A DNA stretch of 64,000 bases from Mercurialis annua (taxonomy: Eukaryota > Streptophyta > Magnoliopsida > Malpighiales > Euphorbiaceae). The notes under the pieces were generated by a model. It saw only the letters and a list, made by a program, of their open reading frames with translations. It had not been told where the DNA came from and made no database searches. A program made the translations under genes and the position numbers. Shown here one piece after another: positions 33,972 to 44,782 of the stretch. The stretch covers positions 14,510,501-14,574,500 of the forward strand of contig NC_065571.1 in NCBI RefSeq assembly GCF_937616625.2. Direction: 5' to 3'. Numbering within the stretch: position 1 is the first letter of the stretch; the number at the start of each line of letters is the position of its first letter.

Positions 33972-35418
33972 TGATAGGAGTAGAAATACTCCTATTTTCT
34001 AGGTACTTTCAGGTCTTTTTAATGCGTATTTAATGTCGAATTCATGTCATTTGTGGTTCTTATTGTTATGTCCAAGCATTTCAGGTATATGCATGAAAAC
34101 GGATGATTTCAGAGCTTATTAGAGCGATTGTGGACTTATGAGAGAGCCGGGAAGCGTTTGGAGCGAGAAACGATGAATTTCTGGATAAAAACTAAAGGTG
34201 CACGTCGTGCACCCTTGTGCACGTTGAGTGCACGGCACCACTGAAGTTCCAGGAGTTTTGCACGTCAGCAGCACGGTGAAAGGCACGACGTGCCTTTGGA
34301 AAAAAAGAAACCGCACGACGTGCGGTCTTGCTGTGCACGTCGTGCGGTGTGGAATTAAGAAGGGCACGACGTGCCCTTGGCTCCTGCACGTCGTGCCCCC
34401 TTCGATAGCAGCTGGCGAAATTGACGTTTTAGCCCGTATTTGACTATTAAAGACCTGGGTATTTTGGGAATTTCACATAGCTCGAAGATTACAAGAAGAC
34501 ATAGTATAAATACCATTCTTAATCATTGTATTAGGGTTCGCGACTTTGTTTTTGAGATTAGATCATAGTTTATTACAATCTTAGTTTCATTCTTCATTAT
34601 TATCGCTGGATTTTCATTGTTCATTATTAGTATACTTCAACCAAGATACGATTGATATTAATTTCATAATTCAGTATTTATTTAATCGCAGAATGAATTC
34701 GTTAATTATTGTTTTTAGTTATTTCATTGTTATGTCTAGCTAAACCCTTAGTTGGGGATTATTAATCGTAATTATGTCTGTCTAATTGAATTGGATTTAT
34801 GGGTTTTTGTTCTTGATGGGTTTTAATTATTGTGCTTAACGCTTAGCCTAAATTGATCACTTAGTCTATGCCATTTGTTTTAGTTTTAGCTCGAGAGAGT
34901 AAAATTGGAATAGAACAATATAATTAAGAACGCAGGAGTTAATTGTGCGAGAGTGAATTAACAAGTGCGGGTTTTTTGAATTTGCTTAACAACCATTGAA
35001 TTTTTTATATATAGGTTAATCATTGTGCGAGAGTGAATAATTAATCTAGTATTGGTGAGTTTAATGCTTTTGCCTGTAATTGCTCGAGAGAGAATTTTAG
35101 GTGCTTTAGATTAGTTCGAACCTCATCAGAACAATACAATCCATAACCCAAATCAAGTAAACAGCATAACGAAGATTAATAATCCCTGCTTTTCCCATTA
35201 TTGTCAAAACACTATTTAAATTACAGCTTTAGTTCACTTTCAATTACAATTGCTAATTTCTGTCTTTTAATTACACAACAAACAAAACTATCTTTTCGGC
35301 TATTCGAATCGAGTTCCTTAACTGGTTGTCTTTAGAGCTTTCTCTGTGGGTACGATATCCGGACTTCATAGTCTGTATTACAAGTTGGCATACGTACGCT
35401 TGCGTATTTTTACCAACA
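33972..35418 (+). repeat. Athila 5' LTR
   Basis: It runs from TGATAGGAG to TACCAACA. The first 30 bp contain a perfect hairpin, ATAGGAGTA and TACTCCTAT around GAAA. The TATA box TATAAATA is at 34505-34512, about 535 bp into the LTR. The U3 carries an array of short dyads at 34197-34400. The 71-codon open frame over the array is not thought to be a gene. Confidence 0.95.
34200..34396. promoter_or_regulatory. Array of six GCACG-W-CGTGC dyads in the 5' LTR U3
   Basis: The 11-bp core GCACG-A/T-CGTGC occurs at 34200-34210, 34283-34293, 34313-34323, 34335-34345, 34364-34374 and 34386-34396. At four of the six the symmetry extends outward with different bases each time: GGT/ACC, AAAG/CTTT, ACC/GGT and AAGG/CCTT. 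A weaker partial copy (GCACGTCAGCAGCACG) lies at about 34260. The array ends 109 bp upstream of the TATA box. This placement suggests binding sites for a dyad-recognising regulator, though a hairpin role in the transcript copied from the 3' LTR is also possible. Confidence 0.75.
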
Positions 35419-35424
35419 AGTTTT

Positions 35425-35441
35425 TGGCGCCGTTGCCGGGG
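35425..35441 (+). other. Primer-binding site of the Athila element
   Basis: TGGCGCCGTTGCCGGGG begins 6 bp after the end of the 5' LTR. It is the primer-binding sequence characteristic of Athila elements, usually ascribed to tRNA-Asp. Confidence 0.85.
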
Positions 35442-35557
35442 AAAGTTTTTCTTTAACAACTAAGTTGAGATTGCTTGGCTTGTTTTAGTCTTTATTTTTC
35501 TTGTTTTACGCGTGTGGTTTGTTGATTTTGTTGTTTCAGGTACCCTTCTCTTAGTGT

Positions 35558-38500
35558 ATGCATAATACACGACGCAAAGGACTACCGTTAGAACCGTTTC
35601 AACAAGACCTCACCACCTTTGAGCGCAGTGTCCGAAAAGCAACACACTCAAATCAAAGGAATCTCAACATGGAGAACGAAAATGATGCTCCTCCTGGATT
35701 CAACAATGCGGGTGATAATCGAGTGATCCCGCAGAATCAAAATCAGCAGAATCCGCAGAATGCTCAAGGACAGAACAATGAAGGGCCTCGAGTGAAAACA
35801 CTGATGGAGATATTTCAGCCGAATGTGGGAAACAACACCCATGGCTATTTTGCACATCCTGTGCCGACTACCCATTATGAGATCAAAACGAGTGTCATTC
35901 AGCTGTTGAAGGATAACTGCCAGTTCTATGGGTTGCCTAGGGAAGATCCTAACGCACATCTTGCAAACTTCTTGGAAGTATGTAGCATATTCAAGATGAA
36001 CAACATGACTGACGACGAGGTATGGCTTCGCCTGTTCCCATTTTCTCTGAGGGATAAGGCGAAATAATGGCTTCATGCTCTACCTAGCGCAGGCATTAAT
36101 ACTTGGTCTGATTTGGCGAAAGCGTTCTTGTACAAGTATTTCTCCATGGCAAAGACTGCAAAGCTGACCAGGGATATTATGCTCTATCAGCAACTTGATG
36201 GGGAATCAGTTCATGAAGCGTGGGAGCGCTATAAGGAGATGCAGAGGCAAGTTCCGCATCATAACATCACTCGGGAGAATCTGATCCAAACCTTTTATAA
36301 TGGAGCAACTGAACTGGGGAGAAGCACGATTGACGCGGGCGCAGGAGGGTCTCTGATGAGAAAAACGGCGGATGAAGCATTCGATCTGTTAGATGAGATG
36401 GCAGTAAATGGCTGTTTTTGGCCATCTGAAAGGGCGAAGGCACCTGCGCAGAGAGGAGTTATGACAGTCACTGCTGAGTCTGCAATGGAGGCTTTAAAAT
36501 CGAAGACTACAGCACTGCAAAATCAAGTAGATTTTCTTACACGGCAGGCTGCAGGAGTTAATATTAACAGTTTAGCTGCCATTCAGAGTAACTGCGAGGT
36601 ATGTGGGGAGCATGGTCATATGTCGAATGAATGTTCTGTATGGGGTCAGCCTAACAATGAGCAAGTCAATTTCGTGGGAGGGCAAAGACAGGGCAATGAT
36701 CCTTATGCTTCCACTTACAACCCAGGATGGAGGAATCACCCGAATTTCTCATGGAAGGACAATGGGGGTAATGCCAACAATCAGGCAGGTCCTAGCTTTC
36801 AGGACGGACATAGGCCACAACACAATCAGGGCAACTATCAGAATCAAGGGAACTTTCAGAATCAGGGGAATTTCCAACATCAAAACAACAGACCGCCGCA
36901 TCCACCTAGATTCTAACAAAGAGAGCAAGGCGAGTCTCTCCACAGCAAGTTTGATAAATTGATGGAGATGATGATGAAGAAGGATGCCGAGACGCAGCAA
37001 ACATTTAAAAATCATGCTGCCACAATTCATAACCTTGAGGTGCAGAATCAGCAGATGGCTAAAGCACTGCAAAGCAAAAGTCAGGGGGGTTTACCATCCA
37101 CTACTGAGGAAAACCCCAGAGAGCATCTCAAGGCTATTGAGTTGAGAAGTGGGAAAGCACTGGATGATCCATATGCAGGACGTGCTACAGTTGAGGCGGA
37201 AAAGGAACAGTGTGAGGGTGGCGAGCCTGAAAAGGTAGTTGCTAAACCACCTCCACCACCTCCTTTTGTGCCAAAGGTGCCGTTCCCACACAGAGTGAAG
37301 AAGCCGCAGGACACTTGGAAGTTTCACAAATTTCTTGAAACTTTCAAGAAGCTACAGATTAACATCAGTCTGGCAGACGCATTGAGAGAGATGCCGCACT
37401 ATGCAAAGTTTCTCAAGGAGATCATCACCAACAAGCGGAGTTGGGATGCAGAGGGACCGGTACCTATGATAGAAAACTGCAGCTCAATCATATTGAGCAG
37501 TCTACCGACCAAGCTTAAGGATCCAGGGAGTTTCACTATCTCTTGTACTATCGGTAACATGCAAACTGTTAACTGTCTTTGCGATTTAGGTGCTAGTATT
37601 AATTTGATGCCCTTATCCCTTTTTCGTAGTATGTTTGGTGATCAACAGGTACAGGCTACGCCGATGATGTTGCAGCTAGCGGATCACTCGCTGAAAAAGC
37701 CACATGGGATTGTGGAGGACGTCCTAGTAAAGGTCAACAAATTCATATTCCCTGTGGATTTTGTTGTCCTCGACTACGCAGCGGACAAGGAGTGCCCGAT
37801 GATATTGGGGCGACCATTCATGAACACTGGCAGAGCTCTTATCGACGTTCATAATGGCAAGCTGACTCTGAGGATTGGGGATGAGAGCGTTGAGTTCGAT
37901 ATGAGAAAGATCACACGTCATCCAAATTCTAGAGGTGAATGTATGCGGGTAGACATGGTGGATGAGTTAGTAGAAGAACAACTAGCAGAAAACAAAGCCA
38001 TCATACAGTCTATGCCGAGTACAGAAGAAGATGCTGAAAGGGAGGAGTACTTAGAGGAACCAGTCCTCGAACCACTGTTAAAGAACAAGCACATCACTCC
38101 TCCCTCTTCAGAAAAGCCACCAAAAGTAGAGCTCAAGACCTTGCCTGCACATTTACGATATGCTTTCTTGGGAGCTGAGGGCACTCTGCCAATTATCATC
38201 AGCAACAAGCTTACCAAGAAGCAAGAGCAGAGAGTCATTGATGTAGTCAAGGGACGTATCTTGGCTATTTGGTGGCAGATTTCAGATATCAGAGGGATCA
38301 GCCCTTCAGTAGTGATGCATCGGATTCATTTAGAGGATGAGTCTAAGGCATCTGCGCAGAGACAGAGACGGCTGAACCCTAACATGAAAGAGGTGGTTCA
38401 CAAGGAGATTGTGAAGCTACTTGATGCGGGCATCATCTATCCCATTTCTGATAGTTCATGGGTGAGCCCAATTCAGTGTGTGCCGAAGAAAGGCGGGATG

Positions 38501-41023
38501 ACAGTTGTAGAGAATGAGAAAGGGGAACAGATTTCTACTCGCACGGTTACTGGGTGGCGAGTGTGCATTGACTACAGGAAGCTGAATGCCGAAACCAGGA
38601 AGGATCACTTCCCGCTTCCTTTTATTGATCAGATGCTAGAGCGGGTGGCAGGACATGCGTTTTACTGTTTTCTGGATGGTTACTCTGGGTACAATCAGAT
38701 CATTATCTTCCCAGAGGACCAAGAGAAGACTACCTTTACTTGTCCATATGGCACTTTCGCCTACCGCCGCATGCCGTTCGGTCTTTGTAATGCGCCGGCT
38801 ACGTTTCAATGGTGCATGACTTCGATCTTTAATGATATGATCGAAGACATCATGGAAGTGTTCATGGACGACTTTTCAGTCTTCGGGGACTCCTTCGAGT
38901 GTTGTCTTTGAAATTTAGACCGGGTCCTGCAGAGATGCGAGGAGACGAATCTGGTGCTGAACTGGGAAAAATGCCACTTCATGGTTGAGGAGGGCATTGT
39001 TTTGGGGCACAAGATATCCAGAGAGGGTATCGAGGTTGACAGGGCAAAGACAGAGGTGATAGAGAAGCTTCCACCTCTAATCACAGTGAAGGGAGTCCGT
39101 GCCTTCCTCGGGCACGCAGGTTTTTATCGCAGGTTCATCAAGGATTTTTCTTCCATAGCGCGTCCTTTGACTACCTTACTTATCAAGGACGCGCCCTTTT
39201 TGTTTACTGATGCCTGTTTAGCTTCTTTTCTCAGGTTAAAGGAAGCATTGGTCATTGCCCCAGTCATCTCTAGTCCGGATTGGGATCTGCCCTTTGAGAT
39301 CATGTGCGATGCAAGCGATCAGGCGTTGGGAAGCATTCTGGGGCAGAGGAAGGACAAGAAGCTTCATGTCATCTATTATGCGAGTCGCACTTTAACAGGA
39401 GCTCAGCTGAACTACACTACCACGGAGAAGGAAATGCTAGCGGTAGTGTTCTCTCTGGATAAATTTAGGCAGTATCTGCTTGGCTCAAAGGTTATCATTT
39501 ACACAGATCACGCTGCCTTGCGATACCTTTTTGCTAAGCAAGATGCAAAGCCTAGGTTGATTCGGTGGGTCTTGCTCCTGCAAGAGTTTGATTTGGAGAT
39601 CAGAGACAAAAAGGGCACGGAGAATGTGGTAGCAGACCACTTGTCGCGGTTAGAGGTTCCCGAGCCAGTGATAGAAGGCGAAGTCATCAACGAAAGGTTT
39701 CCTGATGAGGCTCTCATGCTCATTAAAGAGACGATGAATCCATGGTATGCAGACTTAGCCAACTATCTATCAGCTGACATTATGCCTCCTGACATGAGCA
39801 GTCACCAGCGCAAGAAGTTCCTCTCTGATGTTAAGCGCTATCTGTGGGATGAGCCATATCTATTTCGAGTGTGTGCAGATGAGATGATTCGGAGATGTGT
39901 TGCAGAGGAAGAAATGTTAGCCATTATGACTCAGTGCCATTCTTCAGATTATGGGGGTCACTATGCTTCGGGTAGGACAGCAGCACGAGTCCTAGAGAGT
40001 GGTTTCTACTGGCCTACACTGCACAGGGATGTGAGAGATTTTGTGCAGCACTGTGACAGATGCCAGCGAACTGGAAATATATCAAGGCGTGATGAGATGC
40101 CTCTTTCTTCTATTCAGGAGGTTGAGATTTTTGATGTCTGGGGTATAGACTTCATGGGAATATTCCCTGTGTCATGTGGGAATTTATACATCTTGGTGTG
40201 CGTCGACTATGTGTCGAAATGGGTGGAAGCAGCTGCTTTGCCCACTAATGATGGAAAAGTAGTCCTGAAGTTCCTGAAGAAGTTGATCAATAGATTTGGT
40301 GTGCCACGGGCGATCATCAGTGATGGAGGGTCACACTTTTGTAATCAGCAATTTTCCGCCCTGATGAGGAAATACCATGTGTATCACAGAGTGGCGACTC
40401 CATATCACCCTCAGACTAGTGGACAGGTTGAAGTGTCCAATAGAGAGTTGAAGCGCATTCTTGAGAAGACAGTGAATAGCTCGCGCAAAGACTGGTCTCA
40501 GAAACTGGATGATGCGTTGTGGGCATATCGGACAGCATTTAAAACGCCAACTGGTATGTCACCTTACAGACTGGTCTATGGGAAAGCTTGTCACTTACCT
40601 TTGGAGTTGGAGCAACGCGCATATTGGGCCAGCAAAGAGTTAAATTTTGACCCTCGACTCTCGAAGCAGAAGTGCCTCTTGCAACTGAATGAACTTGATG
40701 AGTTTCGCTTGTCAGCATATGAGAATGCCAAGTTGTACAAGGAAAAGACCAAGAAATGGCACGATGCTCATATTGTGCCTAAGCAGTTTACAGAAGGCAG
40801 TCATGTGCTACTGTACAACTCTCGCTTGCGTTTATTCCCGGGCAAGCTTAAGTCGAGATGGAGCGGACCTTTCAAGGTGCAACATGTAGCTGAGCATGGC
40901 GCAATTGAGCTCGAAAATGCAAGTGGAGAAACTTTCAAAGTCAATGGACAGCGGTGCAAGCCATACTTAGGTCCGTTGACGGACGAAGGAAGAGAGTGTT
41001 ACACTCTCGATGCTCCGAAGTGA
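35558..41023 (+). pseudogene. Athila gag-pol polyprotein frame with three stop codons
   Basis: One reading frame runs from the ATG at 35558 to the TGA ending at 41023, about 1820 codons. In-frame stops break it at 36065-36067 (TAA), 36914-36916 (TAA) and 38909-38911 (TGA). There is no frameshift. Gag has the capsid-type domain and one CCHC knuckle, CEVCGEHGHMSNEC (near 36593). Protease has DLGAS at about 37583. Reverse transcriptase has FMDD at 38861-38872. RNase H opens with CDAS near 39304 and has TDHAALRYL. Integrase has an HHCC-type finger and the DDE residues in [14 protein letters not shown] and [11 protein letters not shown]. Each stop is a single transition away from a common sense codon, as expected from cytosine deamination. 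The copy cannot make its own polyprotein without readthrough. Confidence 0.9.
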
Positions 41024-41277
41024 GTCAGGTACTTTACGGTCAACGCTAGTGACCTAAAACAAGTGGTATTTGGATGAATAATCCAAATAATTTATTGCAA
41101 TATGGTTTTAATTCTTTTTATATTAGTTAGAGTTAATTTCGTATTTTTTTTTGTATTGTGTTATTTTGTTTGTTCATTTTACTGTGTTTGTTAGTTCGGT
41201 TTGATCCCGGTATTGTGTGGTGGTAATGTGCAGGTCCAGGAACAGAGCAGCGATGCAGGGTGAAGATTTCGCCTGCC

Positions 41278-41347
41278 GCACGATGTGCAGATTACAACAG
41301 CACGACGTGCGGCCGCACGACGTGCGGATGGCCAGCGCACGTCGTGC
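41278..41347. promoter_or_regulatory. Internal array of four dyads before the third ORF
   Basis: Cores of the same kind as in the LTR occur at 41300-41310, 41315-41325 and 41337-41347, with a one-mismatch copy (GCACGATGTGC) at 41278-41288. The last has extended symmetry, GCGCACG-T-CGTGCGC. They lie between the gag-pol stop (41023) and the start of the third ORF (41590). A TTTAAAT word follows at about 41367. The repeated use of the same dyads suggests a second, internal promoter; that is inference. Confidence 0.65.
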
Positions 41348-41589
41348 GCCGAACGAATTCAGAGCTTTAAATCACGCTGCTGCCACATTTTTCTTCACAC
41401 AATCTAAAAATCTAACCAAAACCCTTTTCTTCCTAACCCATTCCGAAAATCCCTAACCCAAAACCCTCACCAAATCCACTCTTTTCTACTTCAAATTCTT
41501 CATTAATTCAACATTTCCTTTGTTCCTCCCACCCCTAAATCAGTTCATATCTCCAATTCTCGAAGGATTTCATTCTCAATTTCAACATA

Positions 41590-42942
41590 ATGACATTTAG
41601 GTCGAAAAATCCTAATTTTGGGGAAGAAGACACTGATCCGGAGGATTCAAGCATAGTGCGGACTCAGAGTTCTCCTGAACCACCAGTGGCATCACTCCGT
41701 AGGGGACGTTCACGGACAGCGGCTGCCGAAAGGATTCCTCCGCCGGTTACAACACCTTCGAGTAGCAGACAGCGGCCAAACTTGGCTGCAAGGTATGAAT
41801 GTCCCTTTCCTATCTACTCTCTGGAGGAAGGTGACAGGTATGCAGTGATCAGTAAGCGGCGGATTATAGGCTGTAAATTTGTAGATGGTCCTACTCTTGC
41901 TAAGTTGAATTTGCAGGAGGCTTTTGACAGTCATTTGAGGCGGTGGGGTTTACAGTGGTTTAGTGCGACGTCCCATCACACTTACACAGAGCTGACCAGA
42001 GAGTTTTTCACCACGTTGAAGCGAAAGGAGAATGTGGAATCTGAGTATAGCTTCCGTATGCGAGGGGTACGACACTCTTTTGATATGAGTTGGTTGCGGA
42101 TTAATTGTGAGATGCGCAGTGGTGGTATGCGTATTATTCCTCCAGAGTATCAGAGGGATCAGATGTGGCGAGAATTGTCTGGCGAGCCTGTTTTTGTTAA
42201 GGATTCCAAGGCAAACTTGATCAAGGATGTATCTGTACTGCTAGCTTTCAAGTGGTACAAGTACAATATTTGCGGAATTGAAGAGGCTAACAAGGTTGGC
42301 CATAATGATTTGATTGTGATTTATGCATTGTTGCATCCTGATGATGATACTTTGAAGATCAACATGGCTTACCGCATTTTGGAGATGGTTCTGAAGATGC
42401 AGCAGCAGAAAGCTGCGAGTCCACTGGGTATGGGGTTGCTTGTGAGTGCTCTTGCTGAGTGTTTCCAGGTCTATTCTACAGAGGAAGAGTGGGAAGCACT
42501 ACAGCAGCCCAAGCTGAAATACATAGATATGGACTACTTGAAGAAGTGCAACGTGGTGGATAATAACAATGAGATTATTCCCTTTTATAAGAGGACAGGA
42601 TGGGTGAAGAAATATGGGGCAGTAGAGCAACCAGAAGCTGAAGATGATCAGGATGAGGATGCAGAGGGGCAGCAGACAGATCATGTTCAGGAGAGTGCAC
42701 AGGGTACTGAGGCTACTGAGGGTCCTCCAGGTTTTGAGGAGCCGTTACAGCCATCTTCTGAGACTGCTTGGAGACAGCAGATGGAGACCAGGCAGAGGCG
42801 CATGGAGGACAGACAGAGGCGGATGCTTCGAGAGCAGCGAGACCATCATCGCATGCAACGGGCCCACATGCGGGCCACTCACCCGAGTGGCGACTACCCT
42901 TCTCCTGTCTACTCACCATCACCAGAGCCGGAGGATTACTAG
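41590..42942 (+). CDS. Third Athila ORF (env position), plant transposon protein type
   Basis: An intact frame of 450 codons starts at an ATG 566 bp after the gag-pol stop. The N-terminus is acidic then Arg-rich (LRRGRSRTAAAERIPPP). The middle (about residues 90-340) resembles the putative plant transposon protein domain found in many Athila-like elements, with LTREFFTTL, SFRMRGVRHSFDMSWLRIN and NDLIVIYALLHPDDD. An acidic stretch and a long Arg/Gln-rich helix-forming segment (RQRRMEDRQRRMLREQRDH) precede a Pro/Ser/Glu tail. I see no signal peptide or membrane span, so an envelope role is not supported. Unlike gag-pol, this frame has no stops. The leader just before the start is C- and A-rich. 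Confidence 0.75.
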   Translation: MTFRSKNPNFGEEDTDPEDSSIVRTQSSPEPPVASLRRGRSRTAAAERIPPPVTTPSSSRQRPNLAARYECPFPIYSLEEGDRYAVISKRRIIGCKFVDGPTLAKLNLQEAFDSHLRRWGLQWFSATSHHTYTELTREFFTTLKRKENVESEYSFRMRGVRHSFDMSWLRINCEMRSGGMRIIPPEYQRDQMWRELSGEPVFVKDSKANLIKDVSVLLAFKWYKYNICGIEEANKVGHNDLIVIYALLHPDDDTLKINMAYRILEMVLKMQQQKAASPLGMGLLVSALAECFQVYSTEEEWEALQQPKLKYIDMDYLKKCNVVDNNNEIIPFYKRTGWVKKYGAVEQPEAEDDQDEDAEGQQTDHVQESAQGTEATEGPPGFEEPLQPSSETAWRQQMETRQRRMEDRQRRMLREQRDHHRMQRAHMRATHPSGDYPSPVYSPSPEPEDY

Positions 42943-44782
42943 AGTGTTTTGTTTTCTTTTCCCTTTTATGTTATTTTTTATGTCTTGTTCTTTCTTATCG
43001 TACTTTTATGTTTTATGTGTGTTTTGTTTAGTGTGATTGCATTGGGGACAATGCATCGTTTAGTGTGAGGGTAGGGAGAAAACTATATTTTTCCCTTTCT
43101 TATTTATGTTTTTATTTTTATCCTTGTGTTTGTCTATAGGATGTTTTAGGAGTGGTTGATCTTATGTGGTGAACCCGTGGGGTGTATTTATGCTATGTCA
43201 TGTTGGATATTTTGCTACTTGTACTTACCGCTTTGTTGTGTCATTTTGTCGCCCATATGCCATGATTTTTGGTGATGTCAGAATTTCTGAGATTTTAGTG
43301 TTTTCGTTCCCCCTATTTAATGAGTTGGTTAATTTTTGCTTTTATGTTCGCACAACTTTGTAAGAATGACAGTTAAATAACATTTACCTAGTTAGCCAGC
43401 ATGAATTAATAGGACGGAGGTGAAAATTTGCACTTCATGGAACATGTTCTTTCTTCTGAATATTGTGAATTTTGGCATGACGATCTTGACAGGAGTACTT
43501 GTGTAAATTTTGAAATTTTGAGCAATTAAACATGTTTGTATTTTAAATCACCTTGTGTTTACCCAGTTTTGTGAGATTTTTGAGCCTTATCGAGCATACT
43601 TTTTATGTCTCATTTATTGTGGTGTGAGTCGATACATGTTAATTTTCTAGAACTTGCCTTGCGTCCACAGTAAAATTGCATTGTAGGTTGAATAATTTGA
43701 AAGTGATAAATGGCAATTAGGATAACCCATTCTTTAGACCACTTTAAATAGCCTACCCATTGTTTTTAGTTTAACCAATTTGAGCCTTAGCCATATTTTT
43801 GTTGTTTTACACACATTTTACACACTTTACCTTTTCTTATCTCCCTCTTTTCTACCTTATTTTGACTTGACAGATTGATGGATATGCAGGAAACTAGTGT
43901 GAGGATGTATAACATCCTCAGCTCATGATATTAGATTGATTATCTCTTGCTTGATATGATTAGTGTTGCCTCTTGAAGTTCAGAAAAAAGAGCGGAAAAT
44001 AAAAGAGAGCTTGAAAAAGAAAGCAAAGAAAAGAAAAAAAAAGAACAAAAGAAGAAAACTCGAAAAGTTGAGCTTAAAAGATAAAATGCTGAAAATTTGA
44101 ACTCAAGGCAATAAAAAGGCAATAAAAAAAGAAGAAAAAGAGATTAAATTAGTTGAAGAGCTGAATGTGATTAGTTGTGTAGTTCCAGTGATGTTTGTCG
44201 GTTTGTCAAGTCATTTTTCATCATGTTATTTACTTTTTTCCGTACCCTAACCCAGACCCCATTACAACCCTTTTAAAGTCCATTTTGATTCTTTTTGTTT
44301 GACTTAACTCAGTAGTGGAATTGCGGACTATAGGCAAGCTTATGGCAAGATTACATGTATTGATGTGAGAGCTTAATTGTTTGTACCTATTACACGTGTG
44401 TGTGCGAGAGACTACCTTGTGAGGAGTTACTTGGTGATTTCATTATGCAGACTTGTATTTTTGCTCATTTGCTCGAATTTCGTTTGTGTTTTTGAATTGA
44501 TTGGATTGCCATTTGTGATCAATGTAATTTTGAAGTCATGTTTTACTGAGTGTATCTGTGTAGTCTCGGTGTTATTAATTCATGATTTGGCACTAGGCAT
44601 TGTTATTTGATGTTATTTTTGCAGTGTTGTTTGGCTTAAAGGTTTAGTGTTGATCAGTTCATTATTTAGGGGGTTGTGAAAGTGCTTTAATTTCGGGATT
44701 TTTTGGCAAAGTTTGGTGATTGGTACTGTGGCATTATTCTTTATTTGCTTGAGGACAAGCAAAAGGTAAGTGTGAGGATGTT
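42943..44782 (+). other. Athila 3' non-coding region with hairpins and PPT
   Basis: No gene is visible. Three short hairpin signals stand out: GCATTG-GGGA-CAATGC at 43039-43054, TGAGGATGT-ATA-ACATCCTCA at 43900-43920, and GCTTG-AGGA-CAAGC at 44747-44760. Each lies with or just before a copy of AGTGTGAGG (43062, 43897 and 44769). The last copy runs into the 3' LTR and is the likely polypurine tract. A purine-rich, A-rich tract of about 190 bp spans 43978-44160. Confidence 0.65.

Noticed and set aside
34200..34396. CRISPR-like reading of the dyad array
   Set aside because: The repeats are 11 bp, unevenly spaced and flanked by plant retrotransposon DNA; there are no spacers of constant length or cas genes.
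34228..34443. 71-codon open frame found in both Athila LTRs (also 45037-45252)
   Set aside because: The two are the same LTR sequence and the frame runs across the dyad array; it is copied with the LTR, not a conserved gene.
42644..43036. Overlapping frames at the end of the third Athila ORF
   Set aside because: They are other-frame readings of its Arg/Gln-rich end, with no motifs of their own.
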